Origin: DAOVXM01 sp963746255
GTDB taxonomy: Bacteria > Chloroflexota > Anaerolineae > Anaerolineales > UBA4823
Direction: 5' to 3'
NCBI GenBank assembly: GCA_963746255.1
Contig: CAVVAJ010000007.1
Span: 310,001 to 374,000 of the forward strand
Length of the DNA: 64,000 bases
The notes under the pieces were generated by a model. It was not told the origin of the DNA. It did not search any database and saw only the letters and a list, made by a program, of their open reading frames with translations. A program made the translations under genes and the position numbers. This document shows, one piece after another, positions 53,499-61,813 of the stretch. Each line of letters starts with the position of its first letter. Within the stretch, counting starts at the first letter, position 1.

Positions 53499-53816
53499 AT
53501 GCCTTGCTTATTTGCGATGTTCGCTGGTTTTTTCCCGAGATTGGGAACCCTATTTATCTGGCTAGCGCGCCCAAAAATGTTCAGCGTGGCGTTCAACGGT
53601 AGTTGGTTTTGGCCTATTTTAGGCATCATCTTTCTGCCGTTCACCACGCTGATGTACGTTATCCTGTGGTCGCCAGGGATTGGTCTGACCAGTTGGGACT
53701 GGTTTTGGGTGGTCATGGCAGTCGTGATCGATTTGATGCACTGGAGCAGCACAGCCTACGCTAACCGCGAACGCATCCCCGGCTATACAGCAACTCCCGG
53801 CTCGCCCAGCGTCTAA
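53499..53816 (+). CDS. small membrane protein, unknown
   Basis: 105 residues with two or three hydrophobic segments (LFAMFAGFFPRLGTLFIWLA, WFWPILGIIFLPFTTLMYVILW, DWFWVVMAVVIDLMHW) and a polar tail. GAGGAG before ATG 53499. The central FNGSWFWPILGIIFLPFTTL stretch is of the kind conserved in small Chloroflexota and actinobacterial membrane proteins. No function known. Confidence 0.65.
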   Translation: MPCLFAMFAGFFPRLGTLFIWLARPKMFSVAFNGSWFWPILGIIFLPFTTLMYVILWSPGIGLTSWDWFWVVMAVVIDLMHWSSTAYANRERIPGYTATPGSPSV

Positions 53817-53871
53817 AGTGGCACACGTAAACTGCGTCAAACTCATTATTTAGAAAGAAAGGAGAATACTT

Positions 53872-54303
53872 ATGTCTTACGGTCCAATCGACTTTATTGC
53901 CCTTGAGTTCCAGACCGACCAGCTTACCGGGGAGAGCTTGCCTGCATTGCTCGAGCTGGTCCAAAAAGAGATCGTGCGGGTGATCGATCTGGTCATCATC
54001 CTGAAGGATCAGGATGGGGAATACCAGGTGCTCGAGATTGAGGAACTGGCTCCCGATGTTTTGGCCGTCTTTGATCCGCTGGAGGTGGAAATCAGCGGCA
54101 TCATCCAGGTGGAAGATATCGAGCTGATCGCGGAGCAGATGGAAGCGAACACCACGGCCGCCTTGCTGCTGATTGAAAACCTGTGGGCGATCAAGTTCGG
54201 GGAAGCAGTCACCCGTGCCAGCGGCCGGATGGTGATGTATGACCGCATCCCCTTCGAGGTGGTGAATGAAATGATGCAGATCTTTGCCCAGGCGGATGCC
54301 TAG
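53872..54303 (+). CDS. DUF6325/DUF1269-like protein
   Basis: 143 residues, acidic, soluble; begins MSYGPIDFIALEF and shows ALLELVQKEIVRVIDLVIILKDQDG and AALLLIENLWAIKFGEAVTRASGRMV. These features match small DUF6325-type proteins that sit next to SHOCT-domain genes. AAAGGAG upstream of ATG. Function unknown; likely membrane-stress related by neighbourhood. Confidence 0.75.
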   Translation: MSYGPIDFIALEFQTDQLTGESLPALLELVQKEIVRVIDLVIILKDQDGEYQVLEIEELAPDVLAVFDPLEVEISGIIQVEDIELIAEQMEANTTAALLLIENLWAIKFGEAVTRASGRMVMYDRIPFEVVNEMMQIFAQADA

Positions 54304-54417
54304 GCATTTGCAAATGCGCTATAAGGTGCGTTTTTATTCCTAGTTTCTTATGCGCATATACTTTTTCAACAATTGAGACGATCACAAAATAACGAAACAC
54401 AAGTACAGGAGGTTGAT

Positions 54418-54761
54418 ATGCCCAGAGCAAGAAGAGCAATGAGAAGAAGAAGTGTAGCGACCGAGTTGCGGTTGGCACCGCGGTGGTAGCCGGCACGGCT
54501 GGCGCGGTTCACCACCACCAGAACCAGAAATATGCACAGCAAGATGCCCAACAGCAGCAACAGTACGATCAGGCTTATGAGCAGGGCGCAGCCGACGCGC
54601 AGCAGGTTGCGCCTCCGGTTGAGCAGGCGCCGCTCCGCCCGCCGCCGGCCCCCGAAGAAGATGTGATCACGCAGCTCGAACGCCTGGGCGCCCTCAAAGA
54701 CCAGGGCATCCTGACCGAGGAAGAGTTCGCCGCCCAAAAGGCCAAATTACTCGGAATATAA
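54418..54761 (+). CDS. SHOCT-domain protein, apparent frameshift near 54463
   Basis: ATG 54418 follows AGGAGG and encodes a basic head (MPRARRAMRRRSVAT). The frame then meets TAG at 54487. In the next frame VAVGTAVVAGTAGAVHHH continues through a Gln-rich segment (QQDAQQQQQYDQAYEQ) to a C-terminal SHOCT motif (LERLGALKDQGILTEEEFAA). One missing G near 54463 would restore A-T-G-V-A-V and about 114 residues. A glycine/alanine-rich membrane segment precedes the coil. May be a base-calling error. Confidence 0.75.
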
Positions 54762-54852
54762 GTGAAATGGAGTAATTTATGAAAGTCCAGTAACCATCAT
54801 ACACTGGCACAAACAATTTTCAGAACGAAAACGATTTACAAGGAGCAATAAT

Positions 54853-57262
54853 ATGAGTACCGAAGTTGCAACAAACACAGCACAAGTCAAGGCCGATCAC
54901 GGCACGCATCGATCGGCTGAAAGAACAACTCAGGAGCACCCCTGCGGAGGTGGATTTTGAGCGGGTCAGGATCATGCATGAGGTGTACGAGGATACCGCC
55001 GGCTACCAGCAGATCATCCGCAGAGCAAAATTCATGGCAACCCTGCTTGAGAGGAAAAAGATATACATCGACGACAACCTCTTCGTGGGCAGCATGGCCA
55101 GCACCGTCAATGGCATCTACACCTATCCGGAATGGCAGGTGGATTGGATGATCGAGGAGAACACCGTTGAGAAGTGCAAGGACCCGGAAGACCGCAAGGC
55201 GAACGAATGGGCGCTCAAATACTGGGACAAGCGCGCCCTGAAGCCGCGCACGCTTGAGATCTTCGAAAGGAAGTATGGTTTTGATCCGCGCCCTTCGTAC
55301 AATTCCGGCTTCGTCATTAGCTTCTTTGACTGGCCCGGCGGCGGCGGCAACCTGGACTATCCCCGGGTTTACCGGAATGGGCTTGCCAGCATAATCAAAG
55401 AGGTCGACGAGCGAGAGGCGGCGCTCGAGATGCGGCTGCCGAATGCCGACAAGTTCGCCTTCTATGAAGCCAGCCGCATTGTCATGAAAAGCATTATTCG
55501 GCTGGCACACCGCTATGCTGAACTGGCCCGGGAAATGGCGGCGAAAGAGACGGATCCTGTCCGCAAGCAGGAACTGCTCGACATCGCCGAGATGTGCGAA
55601 TGGGTGCCCGAGCATCCAGCCCGCAACCTGAGAGAGGCCATCCAGAGCCACTTCTTCTGCCACGTCATCGCGGAGATCGAACAGGTGGGCTGCGGCTATT
55701 CGGAGGCTTACCTGGGCCAGAACTTCGAGCCGTTCTACCAGGCTGACAAGGCTGCCGGTCTGATTGACTATGACGAGGCGGTCTTCATGTTCGAGAACCT
55801 CGTCATCAAGCTGAACGAGATCGGCTATTACTATGGCGAGAAGGTTGCCCTGCAGAACTCTGCCGACCTGGGCCAGAGTATCTCGCTTGGCGGTTATACC
55901 GAAGATGGAGATGACGCCACCGCAGAAATGGATTATGTGGTCCTGGATGCATGCAACTACCTTCACCTGCCTCAGCCTCCGCTGACGTGCGTCTACACGG
56001 AGCAAATGAGCGGTAAATTCCTGGAAAAGGTCCTGGATGTGATCGGCACCGGTATCGGCATGCCCCAATTCGTCAATGGCGATGTGATGGTGAAGCGCGC
56101 CTTGAATCTCTTTGCTGACTCCAAGAAGGGCCTCACCCTCGAAAAAGCCAGGCGCACCTGCATTGGCGCCTGCGTGGGTTCCTACATTCCCTACGAAACC
56201 GGTCACCCGGTGGAAGGGCAGCCCAACCTCGGAAAGGTGCTCGAGCTGGCGATGAACAACGGTTTCGATCCACGCATTAAGCAGCAGGTCGGACCCAAGA
56301 GCGGGGATCCCGAAACTTTCGAGACCTTCGAAGAACTCTACGCGGCATTCCAGGCGCAGATAGATTTCAATGAAGAGGTCCTCCGCCGGGGCGCCTGGAT
56401 CGCCAGCATGCTGTGCGCTGAATTCCTCCCGACGACCTGGCGCTCGCTGTTGACCGGGGGCTGCATCGAAACCGGCACCGAGGTCTGGAACGGCGGGGCC
56501 AATTACTACACCACGGCGCAAATCGTGGTCGGCAGTGTGGATGCCGCCAACTCGCTGATGGCGGTGAAAAAGCTGGTCTATGACGATAAAAAGATCAGCA
56601 TGGCCGAGCTGAAAAAGGCGCTGGCCGCCAACTGGGAGGGATACGAGCATGTCCGCAAGCTGTGCTATGAAGCGCCCAAACATGGCAACGACATTCCTGA
56701 AGTGAACAAGCTGGTTCGCAGGGTGACCAATAGTATCTATGATGCCTTCCAGAAGGTAGACGGCGGCGGCAACTACATCAGCCAGGACATCAAGTCAGCG
56801 CCGGATGCCTATACCAAGAGCGTCCACAACCTGATGGGGCTGGTGACAGGCGCGCTGCCGAGCGGCAAGTATGCCGGGCAAGCACTGACTGATGGCAGTA
56901 TGTCGGCCATGCCAGGCACCGACGTCAACGGACCCACCGCGCTGGTGATGTCTGCAGCGAAAGGTCAGGATGCCATCAAGTACACGGCCACGCACATGAA
57001 CATGAAATTCCCGCCCGATCAACTGAAAACACGCAAGGGCCGGGATAACATCCTGAGTCTGGTCAAGACCCTTTTTGACAATGACGGCTATCACGTTCAG
57101 TTCAATGTTCTGGACACCGAGATCCTCAGGGACGCCCAGAAGCACCCTGAAAACTACCGCGACCTGGTGGTGCGGGTGGCAGGCTTCAGCGCCTTCTTCA
57201 CCAAGCTGGCCCCGGGTGTGCAGGATGAGGTCATTGCTCGTACCCTGCAAAGTTTCGAATAG
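54853..57262 (+). CDS. glycyl radical enzyme of unknown substrate; apparent frameshift near 54893
   Basis: About 800 residues. ATG 54853 has AAGGAG at good distance, but its frame (STEVATNTAQVKA) meets a stop; the main frame from about 54896 (ITARIDRLKEQLRSTPAE) is open to 57262, so one extra base lies near 54893. Pyruvate-formate-lyase-like domain: thiyl-radical Cys candidate in RRTCIGACVGSYIPY (codons 56159 and 56171), GGCIETGTEVWNGGANY (about 56458), glycine-radical loop VRVAGFSAFFTKL (Gly codon 57182) near the C-terminus. The Cys is followed by V-G-S, not the V-E-P of diol dehydratase and choline lyase types, so the reaction is unassigned; decarboxylase or other lyase types are possible. 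Its activase is three genes downstream. Confidence 0.9.
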
Positions 57263-57282
57263 TGCTGAGATAAAGGATCGTA

Positions 57283-57317
57283 CAGGTAAGGCGTGGCAAC
57301 CCGCTATGCCTTACCTG
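57283..57317 (+). terminator. intercistronic hairpin after the glycyl radical enzyme gene
   Basis: 10-base-pair stem CAGGTAAGGC (57283-57292) with GCCTTACCTG (57308-57317), plus an inner GCG/CGC. No T-run, so more likely an mRNA stabiliser or partial terminator that keeps the GRE message abundant. Confidence 0.5.
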
Positions 57318-57357
57318 CCTATTCCACTATAAAAACAATTCATAGAGGAGTTTTATA

Positions 57358-58536
57358 ATGAGTACAGAAATTGGAATTGGCAGTTTTCTCAGGCGCATTG
57401 CCATCAATGTGGGCGCAGGTTTTGTTCCCGGTATCAATGCCGTCATTACCGGCGCCGCCATCGCGGCCGGCAAAATGGGTTGGGAGATAGTGGGCATCCG
57501 CGATGGCTTTGAAGGTTTGTTACACCCCGAAAATTACCCCGAAGGAGGCTTGGTCACCCTTAGCCCAGGGTTTATTGAAAACCTGGATCCCTCCGCCGGT
57601 GGCGCCCTGGGCCAATCAGCCCGGGTCGATCCCTTCCACGTCCGCCAGATCAACGAGTTGGAGATGGTGGAGGAAGTGGATATGTCGGATGAGCTTCTGA
57701 AAAGGCTCAAGTCAGAAAATATTGATGGATTGATTTCAGTTGTGGGTGGACACGGATTAACCATCCTTTACAAGCTCCATCGCAAAGGTCTCAATGCTGT
57801 GTGCATTCCCCGCTCGATTGATAACGATATCGCGGCTACTCCGGTTTCGTTCGGTTTCAACAGCGCCCTCTCAATAACGATTGAAATGCTCGATCGTGCA
57901 AGACTAGCAGCCCAAGCCGCCCGCAAAATTGCCGTGGTCGAGGTACAGGGAGAGCAAGTCGGCTGGATTGCCCTGCAGGCCGGCATTGCAGCAGGCGCAG
58001 ATGCAGTGCTGATCCCCGAGATTCCGGTTGATCTGAAATATGTGGCCGGCAGACTAAAGGACAAAATGTCAGCCAGAAAGCCCTACGGGTTGGTGGTCGT
58101 GGCCCAGGGCGCCAAAATTATCCGTCAGGCTGAAAAAGAAGAGGTTGTTTCCTCGCTTAAAGCAACCCTTTCACCGCTGGCAACCGGCACTTCCAGCAGT
58201 GAACACGTTATTCTCACTTCTGGTCAGGCCGCCGAGATCGTTGCAACCGAGCTGCAACTGCTGATTGCCGAAGAAACCTATCCGCTGGTGATTGGTCCCT
58301 GGGTCAGGGGTGGTCGCCCAACTGCTGTCGACCGTCAACTGGGGATGGCCTATGGAGCCGGGGCTTTGCAGGCCTTGAAAGCCGGGAAAAACGGCGTCAT
58401 GGTGGCTTTTCAACCGCCAGATATCAAGTTCGTGCCCCTGTCAGAAGCGATTAACAAAGTCAGAACTGTCCCGTTGGACAGTGAATTCATACAGATCGCC
58501 CTCTCCCTGGGTATCTGTCTAGGAAGGGAACTCTAA
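57358..58536 (+). CDS. phosphofructokinase-like protein with altered active-site motifs
   Basis: 392 residues of the 6-phosphofructokinase superfamily: GFVPGINAVITGAAIAAGK (usual GGDAPGLNAVI), GGALGQSAR, VGGHGLTIL (usual GGDGS/T), PRSIDNDIAATPVSFGFNSA (usual P-x-TIDND-x-TFG) and VEVQGEQVGWIALQAGIA. The TIDND-type catalytic Asp is kept but the nucleotide/metal loop has His instead of Asp, so fructose-6-phosphate kinase activity is doubtful. It lies between the GRE and its activase and its stop overlaps the activase ATG (TAATG). May process a phosphorylated substrate or product of the GRE (inference). Confidence 0.85.
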   Translation: MSTEIGIGSFLRRIAINVGAGFVPGINAVITGAAIAAGKMGWEIVGIRDGFEGLLHPENYPEGGLVTLSPGFIENLDPSAGGALGQSARVDPFHVRQINELEMVEEVDMSDELLKRLKSENIDGLISVVGGHGLTILYKLHRKGLNAVCIPRSIDNDIAATPVSFGFNSALSITIEMLDRARLAAQAARKIAVVEVQGEQVGWIALQAGIAAGADAVLIPEIPVDLKYVAGRLKDKMSARKPYGLVVVAQGAKIIRQAEKEEVVSSLKATLSPLATGTSSSEHVILTSGQAAEIVATELQLLIAEETYPLVIGPWVRGGRPTAVDRQLGMAYGAGALQALKAGKNGVMVAFQPPDIKFVPLSEAINKVRTVPLDSEFIQIALSLGICLGREL

Positions 58537-59483
58537 TGGCTAACTTATCAGAAATAACAGGAAGAGTACTCAATATTCAGCGTTATTGCAGCCATGACGG
58601 TCCCGGCATCCGCACGACCGTTTTCCTGAAGGGCTGCTCACTGCGCTGCAAATGGTGCGGCAATCCCGAAAGCATCGCCCCCAAGCCTGAAATTTCATAC
58701 GACCCCAAAAAGTGCACGGGTAAGGAATGCAGTGTCTGCCTGAAGCCACCCTTCCCCGAAGGCGCCTTCTATTTTGTGGATGGCGACGATGAAAAAGTGC
58801 AGGTCAACTGGCACCTGGCCAATGACTGCGATCAGGAAATGGCCTCGCTCTGCCCCACCGGCGCGCTCGAAATGTTTGGCAAAACCATGACGGTCGGCGA
58901 GGTGATCGCCGAAGTGGAGAAGGATAGTTCCTTCTACCGCAATACCGGCGGTGGCATGACGATCAGCGGCGGTGAGGTGATGCTGCAGCCCGACTTTGCG
59001 GCCGCTTTGCTGCAGGAAGCCCACAGTAATGGCTTCAATACGGCCATCGAAACCGCCTGCAATGCACCCTGGTCTTTTCTGGAGAAAGTATTGCCCCATG
59101 TGGATACGATGCTGCACGATAACAAACTGATGGATTCAGAGCGGCACAAAAAATGGACCGGTGTCGGCAACGAGCGCATCCTGGCTAACTTTAAAAAAGC
59201 TTACGAAACGTTTCCCGATATCGACTTTATTACACGCACACCACTGATTCCCGGTGTAAATGCCGATGAGGAGCACGTCAGGGCCGTACTGGCATTCATC
59301 AAGCCATATAAGAACGTGATCGACTATGAGCTGCTGCCCTATCACCGCTTTGGTCTGGGTAAGTACTTGCTGCTGGGCGAGGTGTATGAGCTGGACGATT
59401 ACAAAACGCCGTCCGACGAAGTGGTGCAGAGGTTACAGGCCATCATCGATGAGGCCTTTGGCCGCGATAAAAAGGAAAGTTGA
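58536..59483 (+). CDS. glycyl-radical-enzyme activase (radical SAM, with ferredoxin-like insert)
   Basis: 315 residues. Activase signature: YCSHDGPGIRTTVFLKGCSLRCKWCGNPES with the SAM-cluster cysteines CSLRCKWC. Extra cysteines follow (CTGKECSVC, DCDQEMASLCPTG), which would hold one or two more Fe-S clusters, as in activases of non-PFL GREs. SGGEVMLQPDFAAALL is the SAM-binding GGE motif. It installs the glycyl radical on the GRE encoded upstream. Overlaps the PFK-like gene by one base. Confidence 0.95.
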   Translation: MANLSEITGRVLNIQRYCSHDGPGIRTTVFLKGCSLRCKWCGNPESIAPKPEISYDPKKCTGKECSVCLKPPFPEGAFYFVDGDDEKVQVNWHLANDCDQEMASLCPTGALEMFGKTMTVGEVIAEVEKDSSFYRNTGGGMTISGGEVMLQPDFAAALLQEAHSNGFNTAIETACNAPWSFLEKVLPHVDTMLHDNKLMDSERHKKWTGVGNERILANFKKAYETFPDIDFITRTPLIPGVNADEEHVRAVLAFIKPYKNVIDYELLPYHRFGLGKYLLLGEVYELDDYKTPSDEVVQRLQAIIDEAFGRDKKES

Positions 59484-59502
59484 CATTGGAAGGAGTTTAC
59501 TG

Positions 59503-59805
59503 ATGAGCGAAGAAATTACATTGTCAGAGAAGAACCCTGCTCTTGCTGAAACGCCTAAAGGATTGAACTACCGGGCGGTAATCGATACGAATAAATGTAC
59601 TGTCAGCGGTGAATGCATCAAGGTTTGCGAGGTAAATGCCATCTACGAAGGCCCCGGGCGGATGCCGACGACGATTAGTTGTGCCACCACAGAATTGCTG
59701 CCGGGCAAGTCGGAGGTGGACCCAGATAAATGTACCGGGTGTGGGGACTGCGTTCCCGTTTGCCCTTCACATGCCATTGAAATGGTGCTCGTAGCTCAAG
59801 AGTAA
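59503..59805 (+). CDS. 2x[4Fe-4S] ferredoxin-like protein
   Basis: 100 residues from ATG 59503 (GGAAGGAG upstream). First cluster motif IDTNKCTVSGECIKVCEVNAI, which has three residues between the first two Cys instead of two; second VDPDKCTGCGDCVPVCPSHAI, a canonical CxxCxxCxxxCP set. A 25-residue spacer lies between. Likely electron donor to the activase, by position. Confidence 0.9.
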   Translation: MSEEITLSEKNPALAETPKGLNYRAVIDTNKCTVSGECIKVCEVNAIYEGPGRMPTTISCATTELLPGKSEVDPDKCTGCGDCVPVCPSHAIEMVLVAQE

Positions 59806-59865
59806 TGCTTTCGATTGGCTATTGTGAGCGGCAAGAATACAGATATGAAAAAAAGAGGAATAACT

Positions 59866-61044
59866 ATGTCAATGTATCCAAAGAATATGTTTTTCACGTC
59901 GGAATCAGTGACTGAAGGGCATCCGGACAAGTTTTGCGACCAGATATCCGACGCCGTACTGGACGAATGCCTGAGGCAGGATCCACTGGCGCGTGTCGCC
60001 TGCGAGTGCTATGTGACGATGGGTTTGCTCAACGTAGGCGGCGAGATCACGACGAGTGCCATGTTTGACGTTGCCAGGGTTGCACGGGATGTCGGTAACG
60101 AGATCGGCTACACATCGCCGAAGTATGGCTTTGACGTCAACACCGCTGCAATCGTCAGGACCATTCACGCCCAGTCGCCCGACATCAGCCAGGGCGTGAC
60201 CAGAGAAGGCGGGCAGATCGGAGCTGGGGACCAGGGACTGATGTTCGGCTATGCGTGCAATCAAACCAAAGAGCTGATGCCGCTGCCGATCATGTTAGCA
60301 CACCAGCTGGCTAAGAAGCTTTCAGATGTACGCAAGCAAAAGGGGTTGCCGTACCTGGGCCCGGATGGGAAGACGCAGGTGACCGTGGAATATCGCGACG
60401 GGGTGCCCCTGCGCGTCGATTACGTGGTGATCGCTGCCTCGCACACAGATGAAGTTGTGACGCCCGACGGCAAGTTCACGACCGACAAAGCCAAGCAGGA
60501 GATTGTCGACAAGGTGGTGCGCCCGGTGGTCGGGGACCTGCTGGACGAGAAAACGACCATCACGGTGAACGGGACAGGCAAGTTCCTGGTCAGCGGCCCG
60601 CAATGCGACACGGGACTGACGGGCCGCAAGATCATCGTGGACACCTACGGCGGCTGGGCTGTGCACGGAGGTGGGGCATTCAGCGGCAAGGACCCGACCA
60701 AAGTGGATCGCTCGGCCGGTTACATGGCGCGGTACGTGGCTAAGAACCTGGTAGCAGCCGGACTGGCGGAGGAGTGCCTGGTGCAGCTCAGTTATTGCAT
60801 CGGGCTGGTGGATCCGGTGTCCGTGTTGGTGAACAGCTATGGTACAGGGAAACTCTCTGACGAGGCCTTGTCAAAGCTTGTGCGCCAGGTCTTCCCGCTG
60901 TCGCCGCACGGGATCATCGATCACCTGAAGTTAAGGCAGCCGGTTTACCTCAAGACAGCCGCGTACGGACACTTTGGACGCAAGGAGTTCACCTGGGAAC
61001 AGGTGGATGCTGTGGATGAACTGCTGGCCAAGGCAAAGCAATAA
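59866..61044 (+). CDS. metK: S-adenosylmethionine synthetase
   Basis: 392 residues from ATG 59866 (AGAGG upstream). Signatures: FTSESVTEGHPDKFCDQISDAVLD with the Mg/ATP ligands, GAGDQGLMFGYAC, GGWAVHGGGAFSGKDPTKVDRS. It makes SAM from ATP and methionine. Its place directly behind the activase and ferredoxin is unusual and suggests dedicated SAM supply for radical chemistry. Whether this is the only metK in the genome cannot be seen from the window. Confidence 0.97.
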   Translation: MSMYPKNMFFTSESVTEGHPDKFCDQISDAVLDECLRQDPLARVACECYVTMGLLNVGGEITTSAMFDVARVARDVGNEIGYTSPKYGFDVNTAAIVRTIHAQSPDISQGVTREGGQIGAGDQGLMFGYACNQTKELMPLPIMLAHQLAKKLSDVRKQKGLPYLGPDGKTQVTVEYRDGVPLRVDYVVIAASHTDEVVTPDGKFTTDKAKQEIVDKVVRPVVGDLLDEKTTITVNGTGKFLVSGPQCDTGLTGRKIIVDTYGGWAVHGGGAFSGKDPTKVDRSAGYMARYVAKNLVAAGLAEECLVQLSYCIGLVDPVSVLVNSYGTGKLSDEALSKLVRQVFPLSPHGIIDHLKLRQPVYLKTAAYGHFGRKEFTWEQVDAVDELLAKAKQ

Positions 61045-61066
61045 GCGAAAGTTAATTTGAACATGA

Positions 61067-61098
61067 GCGCCAAACGGCCAAGTGTTGGCGTTTGGCGC
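61067..61098 (+). terminator. hairpin after metK
   Basis: 10-base-pair stem GCGCCAAACG (61067-61076) with CGTTTGGCGC (61089-61098), inner GCCAA/TTGGC. No T-run; mRNA processing or partial terminator. Confidence 0.5.
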
Positions 61099-61134
61099 CT
61101 GTTTGAAAATGCTGCTCAAAAAGGAGATTAGAAA

Positions 61135-61689
61135 ATGGGCACTGTTGAAATATCCACCCCCCATTCCACCCACCAGGTGCCCGAAGGCAAACTGACCAAC
61201 CTGGGGCTGTATGTCACCGCCCGGGAAGCTTACGAAATGTGGCAGGCCGATCCCGAGCAGATCAAGGTGCTGGATGTGCGCACTTTCGAAGAATACGTCT
61301 TGATCGGCCATCCGGAAATGGCAGCCAACGTTCCACTGGCCTTCCCGACCTATAATTGGGATTCGAATAAGGGAAATTATTCGGTGGTGATCAATTCCGA
61401 ATTCATCGCGAATGTGAAAGAGCGCTTCAATCCGGATGACACCATCCTGGCCATGTGCCGCTCCGGCGGCCGCAGTGCCATGGCGGCCAATGCGCTGGCC
61501 AAGGCTGGTTTTACCAAAGTCTACAATATCATCGATGGTTTTGAAGGCGATAAGGTGGACGACCCTGAAAGCGTCTATCACGGCAAGCGCGAGCGCAACG
61601 GCTGGAAGAACTCGGTTCCGTGGACTTATAAGCTTGACCCCAAGCTGGTCTGGCTGCCGTCTGAGGGCGAACTTGGAAATCCTCGCTAA
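61135..61689 (+). CDS. rhodanese-domain protein
   Basis: 184 residues. Domain order: VTAREAYEMWQADPEQIKVLDVRTFEEY, a long insert (PTYNWDSNKGNYSVVIN), then the active-site loop ILAMCRSGGRSAMAANALA with the persulfide-carrying Cys (CRSGGR), and a polar tail. Sulfur transferase or, with this larger insert, a thiol-sensing domain. No signal peptide. AAGGAG upstream of the ATG. Lies between metK and two SulP transporter genes. Confidence 0.9.
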   Translation: MGTVEISTPHSTHQVPEGKLTNLGLYVTAREAYEMWQADPEQIKVLDVRTFEEYVLIGHPEMAANVPLAFPTYNWDSNKGNYSVVINSEFIANVKERFNPDDTILAMCRSGGRSAMAANALAKAGFTKVYNIIDGFEGDKVDDPESVYHGKRERNGWKNSVPWTYKLDPKLVWLPSEGELGNPR

Positions 61690-61813
61690 CACCCTGGACC
61701 TGTGATCTCGTTCTGACCTGGCTCACGCAACCACCTGTGGGGCAAAAGCATGAAGCTCATGGGCGGTGGCAATGCCTTACAACACCCAGAGAAAGCGTTC
61801 TGGAGAAAACCTG

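Noticed and set aside
54887..56683. A 598-residue open frame antisense to the glycyl radical enzyme
   Set aside because: It is the mirror of a strongly coding + strand gene with clear GRE motifs; its own translation has no recognisable domain or ribosome site.
59806..59865. SAM riboswitch before metK
   Set aside because: Only about 60 bases separate the ferredoxin and metK genes, with no room or motifs for a SAM aptamer.
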